A stretch of 64,000 nucleotides of DNA from Erythrobacter sp. JK5. GTDB taxonomy: Bacteria; Pseudomonadota; Alphaproteobacteria; Sphingomonadales; Sphingomonadaceae. The position numbers and the translations under genes were made by a program. Positions 44,713-54,869 of this stretch are shown here, in pieces. Numbering within the stretch: position 1 is the first letter of the stretch; each line of letters opens with the position of its first letter. Location of the stretch: contig NZ_CP073577.1 of NCBI RefSeq assembly GCF_018205975.1, positions 1,674,001-1,738,000 of the forward strand, in the 5' to 3' direction. Under the pieces are notes generated by a model, which ran no database searches, was not told where the DNA came from, and was given only the letters and a program-made list of their open reading frames with translations.

Positions 44713-46269
44713 ATGATTGCCCGCATTTTTTCGACCCTCGTCCCGCTCGCCTTGCTGATGCTTGCCCCAAGCCCGGCCCGCGCGGCCTGGCATGAAGCCT
44801 CGTCCGACCATTTCGTGATCTACGCCGATGACGACGAGCAGGAAATCCGCCGCTACGCGGAGAACCTAGAACGCTATCACAGCGCGATGGAGCACTTCAC
44901 CGGGCGTACGGTCGAAAAGCCCAGCCCGTCCAACCGCGTCACTGTCTACGCAATCGGGTCGGCAGATCAGGTCAGGCGGCTGGCCGGATCGAGTGGCGTT
45001 GCGGGATTTTACATCCCGCGCGCGGAGGGCAGCGTCGCCTTCGTCCAGGATATCCGCAACAAGGATGGCTATCCCGACCTGTCCACCGTCGTGCTGCTGC
45101 ACGAATATGCGCACCATTTCCTCAGCTCGACCGATCGGTTCGCGATGCCGCTGTGGATGAACGAAGGCGCGGCCGAGTTCTTTTCCGCCGCCTATTTTCG
45201 CGAAGACGGATCGGTGTTTCTCGGCATGCCCTCCTCGCAGCGCAGTTTCACGATCTTCTGGAAAGAGGAGGAGATGACCCCGGTCCGCGAAGTGCTCGAT
45301 CTCGACTGGTCGAGGCTCAACGGCCGCGTCGGCAAATCCAAGGATTCGTTCTATGGTCGCAGCTGGCTGCTCTACCACTATCTTTCAATGTCCGAAGAAC
45401 GCACCGGGCAATTGCGCGAATACTGGCTCGAAGTGCTCAGGGGTACGCCTTCGCTCGACGCAGCGCAGCTGGTGTTCGGCGATCTCGGCGTCCTCGAACG
45501 GCAGCTCAACCGGCACATTCGCGACCGCGATCGCAAGAGCTACCATGTCGGCCCCGACGAAATCACCGTCAGTCCGATAACGCTGCGCCGCCTCGACGAA
45601 GGCGAAGCGGCGATCATGGACATTCGGATCCGCGCGGATCGCGGTGTCGCGCCCGAAGAGGCACAGTCGCTCGCGGCCGAAGCGCGGGCGCTCGAGGGGC
45701 GGTTTCCCGATAACGCGAATGTGCTGACGGTGCTGGCCGAAACCGAATACGGCGCCGGAAACGATCGGGCTGCGAGCGAAGCGGCCGACCGCGCTCTGGC
45801 GCTCGATGCACAGCTGGTCGACGCTTACCTGTACAAGGGGCTTGCCGGATTTCGTCTGGCGCGCGGCATGTCGGACCTGGTGCAAAGGGATGCCGCCTAC
45901 GGTCGGGCGATCGAACCGCTACGGGCGCTCGCTGCGATCGAGCCCGATCACACCGTCCCGCTGGTCTACGCCTACCGCTACCACGCCGAACGGGGTGCCG
46001 TTCCGCCCAGCGATGCCAAGGAGGCTTTTGCCCGAGCCGCCCGACTTGCTCCGTTCGACCAGGAATTGTGGCTGCTGACCGGCATGATGCACATGAACGA
46101 CGGGCGTATCGCTGACGCGCGGGCGGCGCTGCAGCCGCTCGCCAGCAATCCGCACGGCGGCGACAAGGCCGAACAGGTGCGCGGCCTGCTAGCGTTTCTC
46201 GCCGACAAGCCGGAAGGCCGGCCGATCCCGGTGCAGGACGCGATTTCGGCCTATTTCATCGAGGAATAG
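44713..46269 (+). CDS. secreted gluzincin-like peptidase with TPR repeats, paralog 2
   Basis: 518 residues, collinear with paralog 1. Signal peptide ending near PARAA. Zinc motif HEYAH (His130, Glu131, His134), Glu in NEGAAEFF (151). The SDHFVIYADD, ENLERYHSAM and EKPSPSNRV segments are nearly identical between the two, whereas the C-terminal repeats have diverged. It lacks the acidic tail of paralog 1. Both copies keep all metal ligands, so neither is a decayed remnant. Confidence 0.85.
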   Translation: MIARIFSTLVPLALLMLAPSPARAAWHEASSDHFVIYADDDEQEIRRYAENLERYHSAMEHFTGRTVEKPSPSNRVTVYAIGSADQVRRLAGSSGVAGFYIPRAEGSVAFVQDIRNKDGYPDLSTVVLLHEYAHHFLSSTDRFAMPLWMNEGAAEFFSAAYFREDGSVFLGMPSSQRSFTIFWKEEEMTPVREVLDLDWSRLNGRVGKSKDSFYGRSWLLYHYLSMSEERTGQLREYWLEVLRGTPSLDAAQLVFGDLGVLERQLNRHIRDRDRKSYHVGPDEITVSPITLRRLDEGEAAIMDIRIRADRGVAPEEAQSLAAEARALEGRFPDNANVLTVLAETEYGAGNDRAASEAADRALALDAQLVDAYLYKGLAGFRLARGMSDLVQRDAAYGRAIEPLRALAAIEPDHTVPLVYAYRYHAERGAVPPSDAKEAFARAARLAPFDQELWLLTGMMHMNDGRIADARAALQPLASNPHGGDKAEQVRGLLAFLADKPEGRPIPVQDAISAYFIEE

Positions 46270-46287
46270 GCCGCGCGATCGCCGGAA

Positions 46288-46842
46288 TCAGCGCATCATC
46301 CCCGACACGATCGAACCGAGAATGCCGCCCAGCGGGTTGTTTCCGCCGCTCGGCTGTGCGGGTGCGCTGGCAGTGGCCTGTTTCGCCATGTAGCCAGCGA
46401 CCGCCATGGCGAGGATCGGCAGCATCTTCTTGAGGAGCCCCTCGTCGAGTCCGGTCACGCTGGCGACCTCGCCCGCGACCGATCGGCTGACGTCCTTGCT
46501 GCCGAAGATATTGCCGAGAATGTCGTTGCCCGGCTGGGTCGGGGTCGGGCTGGAGCCGAGCACGGCATCGAGCAAACCGCCGCCGAGTCCGCCCGCCAGC
46601 GCTCCGCCCAGTCCACCGCCACCGCCGCCGGCTCCGCCGCCCAGGATCGCCCCTGCCAGTCCGCCGAGCCCGCCCATCGGGTCAGGAGTGGCGGTTCCGC
46701 CGGTGGCGCTGCGGCCCATCCCGGCAACGATCGCCGGGAGCAAGGCCCCCGCCGCGCTGCCCGCCGTGCCCTCGTCGACCCCGAGTTCCCTCGCCATGGC
46801 CGAAATTGCGCCGCTCTGCTGCAGCATTTCTGCAAGGCTCAT
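46288..46842 (-). CDS. DUF937/YidB-like protein
   Basis: 184 residues. MSLAEMLQQSGAISAMARELGVDEG and AGALLPAIVAGMGR match the start of DUF937. A glycine-rich linker (LGGAILGGGAGGGGGG) connects to a second helical part (VASVTGLDEGLLKKMLPILAMAVAGYMAK). Unknown function. It converges on the second peptidase gene and follows another small protein of similar type (46883-47242). Confidence 0.88.
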   Translation of the reverse strand: MSLAEMLQQSGAISAMARELGVDEGTAGSAAGALLPAIVAGMGRSATGGTATPDPMGGLGGLAGAILGGGAGGGGGGLGGALAGGLGGGLLDAVLGSSPTPTQPGNDILGNIFGSKDVSRSVAGEVASVTGLDEGLLKKMLPILAMAVAGYMAKQATASAPAQPSGGNNPLGGILGSIVSGMMR

Positions 46843-46882
46843 ACGCCCCTCCCTTTTTCAAAAACCGATATGCTCGGGCAGG

Positions 46883-47242
46883 TTACTTCTTCCCTCCGAA
46901 CAGTCCCTTGGCCATATCCGCCACATCGTCCATCACGCTCCCGTCGCCATCGCGGTCGAGCAGCTTGGAAAAGCTGGTCGGATCGTTCTTGATCGCGTTG
47001 GCGAATTCGGTGAGCGACCCTTCCCCGCCGATTTGCTGCACGATCTGGCCGAGCGTGCCGGTGTCGAGACCGGTCTTGGCCGCAGCCAGTTCGACAGTAT
47101 CGCCCTGCATCTGGTGGGTCTGACCGAGCGTGGCGATCGCCTTTTCCGCCATCTTCGGGTCAATCCCCACCTTGCTGGCGAGATTGACGACATCGTCCGG
47201 CGCGCCGCCGATATTCTTCAGGATTCCATCGAGCAGGCTCAT
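46883..47242 (-). CDS. small DUF937-like protein
   Basis: 119 residues, starting MSLLDGILKNIGGAPDDVVNLASKVG at ATG 47242. Helical, with LGQIVQQIGGEGSLTEFANAI and an EF-like acidic loop (LDRDGDGSVMDDVADM), ending in a lysine tail. It is related in pattern to the next gene and probably co-transcribed (40-bp gap). Function unknown; the DxDxDG loop could bind calcium. Confidence 0.8.
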   Translation of the reverse strand: MSLLDGILKNIGGAPDDVVNLASKVGIDPKMAEKAIATLGQTHQMQGDTVELAAAKTGLDTGTLGQIVQQIGGEGSLTEFANAIKNDPTSFSKLLDRDGDGSVMDDVADMAKGLFGGKK

Positions 47243-47380
47243 GCAATTCTCCATCGTTTATCGAGTCGCGGCAGGATGGAGGGGCGAGACGACAAAATAA
47301 AGCGACTTCTGCGCAACCGGCTCGACGGCATTCTCGGAACTTCGACTGCCACGGGCGGTTGTGCTCGCGAGGGAAACATC

Positions 47381-48373
47381 ATGATTCGACTTGGCCAGTT
47401 TCTGTTCGCGCTGGGCGTCATCGCGCTGCTGGCGGTGCTGGTGTCGCTGATCGACACCGATTGGTGGCTGGTGCGCGCGGTCGACCTGGTGCGCGAACCG
47501 ATGACGTATGTCATGCTGGTCTTGCTGGCCACCGGCCTGGCCTTCGCCCGGAAATATCGCGGGTGGATCGCGGCCACCTTCGGCACGGCGGCGCTGGTCA
47601 ACACGGTGTGCATCTGGCCCTATTCGACCTTTGCCGCGACCGAACTCGATCTGGTCGACGGAACGCGCGACGAACAGTGCTTCACGGCCATGTCCGCCAA
47701 TGTCCTGATGGACAATCCCGACTACGCCGGCATGATCGCGCAGATCGAACAGGTCGATCCCGACGTGCTGCTGCTGACCGAGACCAACGCCGAATGGATC
47801 GAGGAACTGCGCCCGCTGACCGCGCGATATCCGCATGTCCGCGAACACCCGCAGGAAGATACGTTCGGCAAGGTGTTCGCGAGCCGTATCGCGGTCGCCG
47901 ACACCGATGTCGTGGAGCGCGAGGGTGAGGACACGCCCACCATCTATGCCCTGTTGCGCGCGAGCGATGCCGATCTGGTTCGCTTCATCGGTCTGCATCC
48001 CAAGGCGCCGCTGCCGGGGCAGGACACCGATGAACGCGATCGCTCGATCCTGCGCGCGGCAGACGAGGCGCAGGGATCGATCGCGGGCGGGATCGTGATG
48101 GGCGATTTCAACGATGTGCCGTGGTCGAGCACCACCGAGGCATTCCGCGAGCGCGGCGAATGGCGCGATCCGCGGGTCGGGCGCGGGACGTATCCGACAT
48201 TCCCGTCAAACCTGCTCCCGATCGGCTGGCCGCTCGACCAGATCATGGTCACCGGGGAAGTCGAGATTGCCGCGTTCGAAATCCTGCCCGACAACGGATC
48301 GGACCACCGCGCGATCTACGGGCGGTTCTGCCTGCCGCGTCCGGTCAACCGGATCGGAAACGGCGCCGACTGA
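47381..48373 (+). CDS. membrane-anchored endonuclease/exonuclease/phosphatase family protein
   Basis: 330 residues. Three N-terminal membrane helices (about 5-24, 42-59, 64-84) and then an EEP domain: MSANVLMDN (first metal site), LLLTETNAEW (Glu), FIGLHPKAPLPG (His), GIVMGDFNDVPWS (Asp/Asn) and NGSDHRAIYGRF (Asp-His). All catalytic residues are present. It could be a phosphodiesterase acting outside the membrane; the substrate is unknown. ATG 47381 follows GAGGGAA. Confidence 0.9.
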   Translation: MIRLGQFLFALGVIALLAVLVSLIDTDWWLVRAVDLVREPMTYVMLVLLATGLAFARKYRGWIAATFGTAALVNTVCIWPYSTFAATELDLVDGTRDEQCFTAMSANVLMDNPDYAGMIAQIEQVDPDVLLLTETNAEWIEELRPLTARYPHVREHPQEDTFGKVFASRIAVADTDVVEREGEDTPTIYALLRASDADLVRFIGLHPKAPLPGQDTDERDRSILRAADEAQGSIAGGIVMGDFNDVPWSSTTEAFRERGEWRDPRVGRGTYPTFPSNLLPIGWPLDQIMVTGEVEIAAFEILPDNGSDHRAIYGRFCLPRPVNRIGNGAD

Positions 48374-48396
48374 CCCCCGGCGCCATCGCCTAGCGA

Positions 48397-50013
48397 TCAG
48401 GCCGCCACCGGCGATGCCGGAGCCGCCTGCCGCACGCCATCGTCGACATGCGCCGCAAACTCGGCAAAGTTGTCGATGAACAGCTGCACCAGCTTGCCCG
48501 CCGTGGCGTCGTACTGTTCCGGGTCGGGCCAGGTGCTGCGCGGATCGAGGATCGACTGGTCGATACCCTGTTCGGCAAGCACCGGGACGTGAACCGGCAC
48601 ATCGAAACCGAAATTGGCATCCTGGCGGTATTCGACCTGGTCGAGATCGCCGTCGAGCGCGGCGTTGAGCAGCGCGCGGGTAGCCTTGATCGGCATCCGG
48701 TGACCGGTCCCGTATTTGCCCCCGGTCCAGCCGGTGTTGAGCAACCAGCATTGCACCTGCCCCTTGGCGATCCGCTCCTTCAGCAGGTTGCCGTAAATGC
48801 TCGGGTGGCGCGGCATGAAAGGCGCGCCGAAACAGGTGCTGAAGGTCGCTTCCGGTTCGGTGACGCCGATTTCGGTCCCCGCGACCTTGGCGGTGTAGCC
48901 CGACAGGAAGTGATACATCGCCTGTTCCGGCGTCAGCCGGGCGATCGGCGGCAGCACGCCGAAAGCGTCGGCCGTCAGCATCACCACATTAGCCGGGACC
49001 GGGCCGAGATTGTCGGCGCTGGTATTGGGGATGTAGTCGATCGGATAGGCCCCGCGGGTGTTTTCCGCGAGCGCATTGTCGTCGAGATCGAGCGCGCGCG
49101 ATTGCGGATCCATCACCACGTTCTCGAGCACCGTGCCGAACCGGCGCGTGGTCGCGTAAATTTCCGGCTCGGCCTCTTCGGACAGGCGGATCATCTTGGC
49201 GTAGCAGCCGCCTTCGAAATTGAAGACCGCGGTATCCGACCAGCCGTGCTCGTCATCGCCGATCAGCGTGCGCGATGCATCGGCTGACAGCGTGGTCTTG
49301 CCGGTGCCCGACAGGCCGAAGAACACCGCCGTCTTGTTATCGGGACCGATATTGGCCGAACAATGCATCGGCATCACGCCCTTGTCAGGGAGGAGATAAT
49401 TGAGGATGCCGAACACGCTCTTCTTCATTTCGCCGGCATAGCGGGTGCCGCCGATGAGGATCAGTTTTTCGGAGAAGTTGACGGCAATTACCGTTTCGCT
49501 GCGCGTACCGTGGCGTTCGGGGTCGGCCCGGAAGCTCGGCAGGTCGATGATCGTGTATTCGGGCGCAAAACCGCTCAGCTCCGCGCTGGTCGGACGGACC
49601 AGCATCGTGCGGATGAACAGGTTGTGCCACGCCAGCTCGTTGATCACGCGGACATTGACCCGGTGTTCCGGCTGCGAACCGCCGAACAGGTCCGCGACGT
49701 ATAGCGTTTCCCTGTCGGCCAGCGCGGCCATGAAATCGGCCCTGAGCGCAGCGAAGTGTTCGGGCGTCATCGGTACGTTCACCTTGCCCCACCACACCGT
49801 GTCCTCGGTCTCGCTGTCGCGGACGATGAACTTGTCCTTGGCGCTGCGCCCGGTATGCGCGCCCGTTTCGACCACAAGCGCGCCGTGCTGCGACAGCGCC
49901 CCTTCCTTTGCGGCAAGCGCGGCTTCGACCAGCGCCGGTGTGCCGAGGTTGGCGCGAATCTGCGCCCGGGTTTCGATGCCCTGGGACGAAAGCGAATGAG
50001 CGAGGGGGGTCAA
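48397..50013 (-). CDS. pckA: phosphoenolpyruvate carboxykinase (ATP)
   Basis: 538 residues. It makes PEP from oxaloacetate with ATP, the first step of gluconeogenesis. Signatures: [19 protein letters not shown] [30 protein letters not shown], the kinase loop [14 protein letters not shown], and [11 protein letters not shown]. The start is TTG 50013 (MTPLAHSLS), with AGGAG eight bases upstream; the long frame beyond it is not PckA-like. It is divergent from chvI, as in rhizobia, where ChvG-ChvI is linked to pckA expression. Confidence 0.94.
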   Translation of the reverse strand: MTPLAHSLSSQGIETRAQIRANLGTPALVEAALAAKEGALSQHGALVVETGAHTGRSAKDKFIVRDSETEDTVWWGKVNVPMTPEHFAALRADFMAALADRETLYVADLFGGSQPEHRVNVRVINELAWHNLFIRTMLVRPTSAELSGFAPEYTIIDLPSFRADPERHGTRSETVIAVNFSEKLILIGGTRYAGEMKKSVFGILNYLLPDKGVMPMHCSANIGPDNKTAVFFGLSGTGKTTLSADASRTLIGDDEHGWSDTAVFNFEGGCYAKMIRLSEEAEPEIYATTRRFGTVLENVVMDPQSRALDLDDNALAENTRGAYPIDYIPNTSADNLGPVPANVVMLTADAFGVLPPIARLTPEQAMYHFLSGYTAKVAGTEIGVTEPEATFSTCFGAPFMPRHPSIYGNLLKERIAKGQVQCWLLNTGWTGGKYGTGHRMPIKATRALLNAALDGDLDQVEYRQDANFGFDVPVHVPVLAEQGIDQSILDPRSTWPDPEQYDATAGKLVQLFIDNFAEFAAHVDDGVRQAAPASPVAA

Positions 50014-50021
50014 AACGGAAT

Positions 50022-50026
50022 CTCCT
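50022..50026 (-). promoter_or_regulatory. ribosome site setting the TTG start of pckA
   Basis: AGGAG lies eight bases before TTG 50013. No ATG or GTG near it gives a PckA-like N-terminus, so this site decides the start. Confidence 0.7.
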
Positions 50027-50289
50027 GAGCCATGGCCCGGTGCGAGCCGGAAAAGGGATCGTTCTGCCCGGCGCGAAGCGTGCAAATCCGATGCGATTCG
50101 AGCGCCGGTCCGATCCCCTGCAAAATTTTCATAGAAGCGCCCTACTATGCCGTCAAACCGCTCTGCACCGCCTGCCATCAACAGATTTCTGCGCGCGCCC
50201 AGCTGCGGTCTGGGCGGCGATTCGCGGACCGCATGCTGGCGTTGTTTCCGATCGGCTATGCCGCTAGTCATTCCGCAGGAGGTTCTGCG

Positions 50290-51039
50290 ATGGTCGAAAA
50301 CAACGGGGAGGGGCAACGGCGCGACGATGCCGTGGTGATCGCGCTGGTCGACGACGATCGCAACATCCTTACCACCGTCTCGATCGCCCTCCAGGCCGAA
50401 GGATTCGTCACCCGCCTCTATTCCGATGGCGAGACGGCGCTGAAGGCGCTGATCGAAAACCCGCCCGATCTCGCGGTGTTCGATATCAAGATGCCCAAGA
50501 TGGACGGGATGGAGCTGCTGCGCCGGGTGCGCGAGCATTCGCCGCTTCCGGTGATCTTCCTCACCAGCAAGGACGACGAGGCCGACGAGGAAGCCGGGCT
50601 GGAGCTGGGTGCGGACGATTACCTTGCCAAGCCGTTCAGCCTGCGCCTGCTGATCGCGCGCATTCGCGCCATCCTGCGACGCGCCGATCCGAGCCGCGAA
50701 TTCGGTGCCGAGCCGGGCGAGATCGAACCGGTACACCCCAGCATCGATCGCGGACGGCTGTACATGGACCCGGCGCGCCATCACGTCACCTGGAACGGTC
50801 GCCCGGTCAGCCTGACGGTGACCGAGTTCCTGATCCTGGAAGCGCTGGCCGCGCGGCCCGGCGTCATCAAGAGCCGCAACCAGTTGATGGATGCCGCCTA
50901 TCCCGACGACGTGTTCGTCGACGATCGCACGGTCGACAGCCATATCAAGCGGATGCGGCGCAAGTTCCGCGCGGTCGATCCCGAGTTCGGCGCGATCGAT
51001 ACCCTGTACGGCGCCGGATACAGCTTCAACGATGGCTGA
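50290..51039 (+). CDS. chvI: two-component response regulator ChvI
   Basis: 249 residues, OmpR family. Receiver: acidic pair in ALVDDDRN, phospho-Asp in [11 protein letters not shown], Lys in YLAKPFS. C-terminal winged helix: [23 protein letters not shown] and [15 protein letters not shown]. The ATG follows a perfect AGGAGG. It overlaps chvG by 8 bp. ChvG-ChvI senses envelope or acid stress in alphaproteobacteria and controls many envelope genes; here it is divergent from pckA. Confidence 0.94.
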   Translation: MVENNGEGQRRDDAVVIALVDDDRNILTTVSIALQAEGFVTRLYSDGETALKALIENPPDLAVFDIKMPKMDGMELLRRVREHSPLPVIFLTSKDDEADEEAGLELGADDYLAKPFSLRLLIARIRAILRRADPSREFGAEPGEIEPVHPSIDRGRLYMDPARHHVTWNGRPVSLTVTEFLILEALAARPGVIKSRNQLMDAAYPDDVFVDDRTVDSHIKRMRRKFRAVDPEFGAIDTLYGAGYSFNDG

Positions 51040-52618
51040 GATCGCGGTTCCGCCCGGCAGTGCCGAGGATTCGCCCAGCGTCGGGCGAGGCGGCGAGCGG
51101 CTGAGCCCGGTTGGGCGGTTTTCGCTCACCGCGCGCATTCTCGCGGTCAACATCCTGCCGCTCACGGTGCTCGGCGGCGGGCTGTTCTATCTCGACACCT
51201 ATCGCACCCAGCTGATCAACGAACGCTTCAAGCTCGCCCGGATCGAAGCGCAGATCACCGCCGAAGCGCTGGCAGGCGCCACCCGCGAGCGGCAGGAGGC
51301 GCTGCTGGTGCAGATCGGCAAGGAACAGCGGATGCGGCTGCGGATGTTCGACGCCGAGGGCCGCCTGTGGGCGGACAGTTTTCAGCTCGCCGAACCCTCT
51401 TTCACCTTCGACGACATCTCCGACGATACCTGGGACCAGCAATTCGCGCGCTGGCTCGACCGCACGGTCGACACGATCGTCAGCGCCGAACCGGTCACCG
51501 ATTATGTCCCGCGCGAAGCGGAAACCGCGGATGCCTGGCCCGAACTGGTCCGCGCCCGCGAAGAGCGGCTGAGCCAGGTCAACCTCTACGATTGGCGCGA
51601 TGGCACCCCGGTGATCACCGCAGCCGCCCCGGTAGGGCTGAACGGAGCGACCCTGCTGACCGTGCGCAACGCGGTGGACATCACCGCAACCGTGCGATCG
51701 GCGCGAACGACGCTGGTGACATCGGTGCTGCTGGTGCTGTTCGCATCAGCGATGCTGTCGCTCTATCTCGCGCGTACCATCGTCACCCCGTTGCGCCAGC
51801 TTGCAACCGCCGCGGTGAAGGTGCGGCAGGGTCGTGAGCGCGAGGTCGAGGTTCCGCGCCTGCCCGAACGCAGCGACGAAATCGGCCTGCTGGCCCGCGC
51901 GGTGTCCGACATGACGGCGGCGCTGCGCCACCGGATCGATGCGGTCGACAGTTTCGCCGCCGATGTCGCGCACGAGATCAAGAACCCGCTGGCAAGCCTG
52001 CGCAGCGCAGTCGAATCGCTTCCCAAGGTGAGCGACAGCGACACGCGGCGCGAGCTCGAACAGATCATCACCCACGACGTGCGCCGGATCGATCGGCTGG
52101 TTTCGGAGATCTCCGATGCGAGCCGGATCGATTCCGAGATGTCGCGCGCCAAGCTCGAACGGATCGACATGGCCGACCTGGTCCGCGCCATCATCGGCAG
52201 CCGCGAACACCGTGCCGAGAACCAGGACCACCGGATCGAGCTGGTCACCCGCGGTTTCGCCGCGAGGGTGCTCGGAGTGGGTGCACGGCTCGAACGGGTG
52301 GTCGAAAACCTGCTCGACAACGCGGTCTCGTTCTCGCCCCCGGATGCACCGATCGAGGTCATCATCGACAATGACGGGGATTGCGTCACGTTGATGGTGT
52401 GCGATTCCGGCCCCGGCATCCCGGAGGATTCGCGCGAGAAGGTGTTCCAGCGGTTCCATTCGGTGCGCCCCGATGCGGAGGATTTCGGCAACCATTCGGG
52501 CCTCGGCCTCGCCATCGCGCGGACCATCGCCGAAGCGCACGACGGATCGCTCGCTGCCGAAGCCCGGCCCGATGGCAAGCCGGGCGCGTGCATGCGGCTC
52601 CGGTTGCCGGCCACGTGA
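51032..52618 (+). CDS. chvG: sensor histidine kinase ChvG
   Basis: 528 residues. Two membrane helices (about 34-55 and 232-252) flank a periplasmic sensor region; then HAMP ([20 protein letters not shown]), the dimerisation helix with the phospho-His in [15 protein letters not shown], and the ATPase domain ([47 protein letters not shown]). Start ATG 51032 overlaps chvI. The N-terminal cytoplasmic segment is somewhat longer than average. Confidence 0.94.
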   Translation: MAEIAVPPGSAEDSPSVGRGGERLSPVGRFSLTARILAVNILPLTVLGGGLFYLDTYRTQLINERFKLARIEAQITAEALAGATRERQEALLVQIGKEQRMRLRMFDAEGRLWADSFQLAEPSFTFDDISDDTWDQQFARWLDRTVDTIVSAEPVTDYVPREAETADAWPELVRAREERLSQVNLYDWRDGTPVITAAAPVGLNGATLLTVRNAVDITATVRSARTTLVTSVLLVLFASAMLSLYLARTIVTPLRQLATAAVKVRQGREREVEVPRLPERSDEIGLLARAVSDMTAALRHRIDAVDSFAADVAHEIKNPLASLRSAVESLPKVSDSDTRRELEQIITHDVRRIDRLVSEISDASRIDSEMSRAKLERIDMADLVRAIIGSREHRAENQDHRIELVTRGFAARVLGVGARLERVVENLLDNAVSFSPPDAPIEVIIDNDGDCVTLMVCDSGPGIPEDSREKVFQRFHSVRPDAEDFGNHSGLGLAIARTIAEAHDGSLAAEARPDGKPGACMRLRLPAT

Positions 52619-53052
52619 GCGACGGCGCAAGCCTCCTCATCCAGGCCAGCGCGGTCGCGATTTCGGGCCGTGCGCTCCTGCTCGAAGGGCCACCGGGAAG
52701 CGGCAAATCGAGCCTCGCGCTGGCGTTGATCGATCGCGGAGCCCGCCTGATCGGAGACGACGGGGTGATCCTGACCCGGCAAGGGGAGCGCCTGATCGCC
52801 ACACCGCCGCCCAACACCACCGGCCTGATCGAAATCCGCAACGTTGGCCTGATCGAGTTGCCCGTCGCGCCGCCTGCGCCGCTGGCGCTGATCCTGTCGC
52901 TGGCCGCCGATGCCGAGCGGTTACCCGACAGCGCACAGGAGCGCGTGTTTCTGGGTCTCGGCGTCCCGGCCCTCGCCTTCACCCCGGGTGCGATCGCGCC
53001 GGCGGTGCGGGCGGAGTGGGCGTTGCATCGCCACGGCCTCGCACCCGATTGA
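52615..53052 (+). CDS. hprK: short HPr kinase/phosphorylase
   Basis: 145 residues, the C-terminal kinase domain only, as usual in alphaproteobacteria. Walker A GPPGSGKSSLALALI, with LIGDDGVIL and GLIEIRNVGLIELP (the latter near the catalytic region). It phosphorylates a serine of HPr. GTG 52615 overlaps the chvG stop (GTGA). It is followed by rapZ, EIIA and HPr, its likely substrate. Confidence 0.92.
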   Translation: MSDGASLLIQASAVAISGRALLLEGPPGSGKSSLALALIDRGARLIGDDGVILTRQGERLIATPPPNTTGLIEIRNVGLIELPVAPPAPLALILSLAADAERLPDSAQERVFLGLGVPALAFTPGAIAPAVRAEWALHRHGLAPD

Positions 53053-53119
53053 GCGGCGAATTTCCGGTCCCGTCCACAAGACGCTTTTCTTTGTCCCGGA
53101 ATATCGCGACAACAGGTGC

Positions 53120-54055
53120 ATGGCTCAGGCCCCAGATTCCCTTTCCACCCCGCCGCCCGACTCCGCCGCAGGGCAGCGCCTGCTGCTGCTGACGGGCCTG
53201 TCGGGTGCCGGAAAATCGACCACGCTCGACGTGCTGGAGGATCTCGGTTGGGAGACGATCGACAATTTCCCGGTGCGCCTGCTCAAACGGCTCGTCTCCA
53301 GGCCGGACGGTCAGCATGGTCGCCTCGCGATCGGGTTCGATTCGCGCACCCGTGGATTCGTGCCAAGCGACATCATCGCGCTGGTCAAGGATCTGGCTGA
53401 GCGCAACGATCTGACGGTCAGTTTCATGTTTCTCGATTGCGCCGGCGGCGAGGTCGAACGGCGCTACAACGAGACCCGCCGCCGCCATCCGATGGCGCAG
53501 GACCGCCCCTTGCGCGAAGGGATCGCGGCCGAGCGCGAATTGCTCGAGCCGCTGCGGCGTTGGGCCGATATCGTCGTCGACACCAGCGACATGTCGGCCA
53601 ACGATCTGCAGGGCCATGTCCGCGACCTGTTCGGCGAAACCAGCCCCGAAACCCTGACGCTGACGGTATCGAGCTTCGGTTTTGCACGCGGCATGCCCCC
53701 GCTCGCCGATCTCGTGTTCGACATGCGGTTTCTCGACAATCCGCACTGGATCGAAGGGTTGCGCGAACTGACCGGTGAGGATGCGCCGGTCGCCGAACAT
53801 ATCGAGCGCGATCCGGCCTTCGGCCCGGCATTCGAGCAGATTCACGACCTCCTGCTCACCCTGCTTCCGCTGTATCAGGCGCAGGGCAAGGCCTATGTCC
53901 ATGTCGCATTCGGCTGTACCGGGGGGAGACATCGCTCGGTATTCACCGCCGAACGCATGGCCCAAGGCTTGCGCGAGGCCGGATTTTCGCCCACTGTCCG
54001 CCACCGCAACCTTGGCTCGCGCGCCGCCGACGAACTCGAACGCGAACGCCGCTGA
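53120..54055 (+). CDS. rapZ: RNase adapter / nucleotide-binding protein RapZ
   Basis: 311 residues. Walker A GLSGAGKSTTLDVLEDLGWE, then TIDNFPVRLLKRL, FDSRTRGF, and the C-terminal VHVAFGCTGGRHRSVF. In E. coli RapZ controls amino-sugar metabolism through small RNAs and RNase E; in alphaproteobacteria the role is less known, though it is typically within this PTS cluster. Start ATG 53120 has a weak ribosome site (CAGGTG). Confidence 0.93.
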   Translation: MAQAPDSLSTPPPDSAAGQRLLLLTGLSGAGKSTTLDVLEDLGWETIDNFPVRLLKRLVSRPDGQHGRLAIGFDSRTRGFVPSDIIALVKDLAERNDLTVSFMFLDCAGGEVERRYNETRRRHPMAQDRPLREGIAAERELLEPLRRWADIVVDTSDMSANDLQGHVRDLFGETSPETLTLTVSSFGFARGMPPLADLVFDMRFLDNPHWIEGLRELTGEDAPVAEHIERDPAFGPAFEQIHDLLLTLLPLYQAQGKAYVHVAFGCTGGRHRSVFTAERMAQGLREAGFSPTVRHRNLGSRAADELERERR

Positions 54056-54120
54056 CCGCGCCGACCGGATTGCTGGGTAAGACGTGTCGCGCAGATAGGC
54101 TAACGGACCGAATTTCACGC

Positions 54121-54558
54121 ATGATTGGCTTGATCCTGGTGACGCACGGCCGCTTGGCCGAGCAATTCGTGGAAGCGATGCAGCATGTCGTCGGCCCGCA
54201 GGACGGTGTCGCGACGGTCTGCATCGGCCCGCATGACGACATGGAACAGCGCCGCGCCGAAATCGCCAAGGCGATCAAGCAGGTCGAGGACGGCAGCGGC
54301 GTGATCGTGCTGACCGACCTGTTCGGCGGCACTCCATCAAATCTGGCGATCTCGCTGCTCGAAGCGGGAAAGGTCGAAGTCATCGCCGGGATCAACCTGC
54401 CGATGCTGATTCGCCTCGCCGGGGCGCGCAAATCGATGAGCGTGGTCGAAGCGGTCGAAGCGGCGCAGACGGCCGGTCGCAACTACATCACGGTCGCCAG
54501 CGAACTGCTCGGCCACGACACGAAATCGGCAGCGAGCGCTGCAGGCGGCAAGGGTTGA
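54121..54558 (+). CDS. PTS EIIA component (mannose-type)
   Basis: 145 residues, fructose/mannose family EIIA fold. The phospho-His is in LVTHGRLAEQF near the N-terminus; LTDLFGGTPSNLA is the other signature. No EIIB or EIIC genes are near, so it is probably part of a regulatory phosphorelay, not sugar uptake. The HPr gene follows 10 bp later. Confidence 0.92.
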   Translation: MIGLILVTHGRLAEQFVEAMQHVVGPQDGVATVCIGPHDDMEQRRAEIAKAIKQVEDGSGVIVLTDLFGGTPSNLAISLLEAGKVEVIAGINLPMLIRLAGARKSMSVVEAVEAAQTAGRNYITVASELLGHDTKSAASAAGGKG

Positions 54559-54568
54559 GGCGATCGCG

Positions 54569-54847
54569 ATGAGCGAATTGCGGCGTCAGATCACGATCGT
54601 GAACCAGCGCGGGCTCCATGCCCGAGCCAGCGCGAAGTTCGTCGGCGCGGTTGCCGCACTGTCCGACGGCACGCAGGTGCGCGTCGCCAAGGGCGGGCAC
54701 GAGGCGGCAGGCGGCTCGATCCTCGGCCTGATGATGCTGGGCGCGGCGAAGGGCGACACGGTCGAACTGATCGTCGCAGGCGATGACGCCGAAGCGGCTT
54801 TCGAACAGCTCGGCGCGATGATCGAGGGCGGGTTTGGCGAAGACTGA
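54569..54847 (+). CDS. ptsH: phosphocarrier protein HPr
   Basis: 92 residues. The phospho-His is in NQRGLHARASAKFV and the regulatory Ser in AAGGSILGLMML, which HprK can modify. It passes phosphate from enzyme I (not in the window) to EIIA. Last gene of the chvI-to-ptsH run; the rRNA methylase starts 22 bp after. Confidence 0.94.
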   Translation: MSELRRQITIVNQRGLHARASAKFVGAVAALSDGTQVRVAKGGHEAAGGSILGLMMLGAAKGDTVELIVAGDDAEAAFEQLGAMIEGGFGED

Positions 54848-54869
54848 CGCGCGGGCTACAGGTCGGACC

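Noticed and set aside
48397..51165. A 922-residue form of PckA
   Set aside because: The extra N-terminal part is antisense to chvI and not PckA-like. A ribosome site sets the start at TTG 50013.
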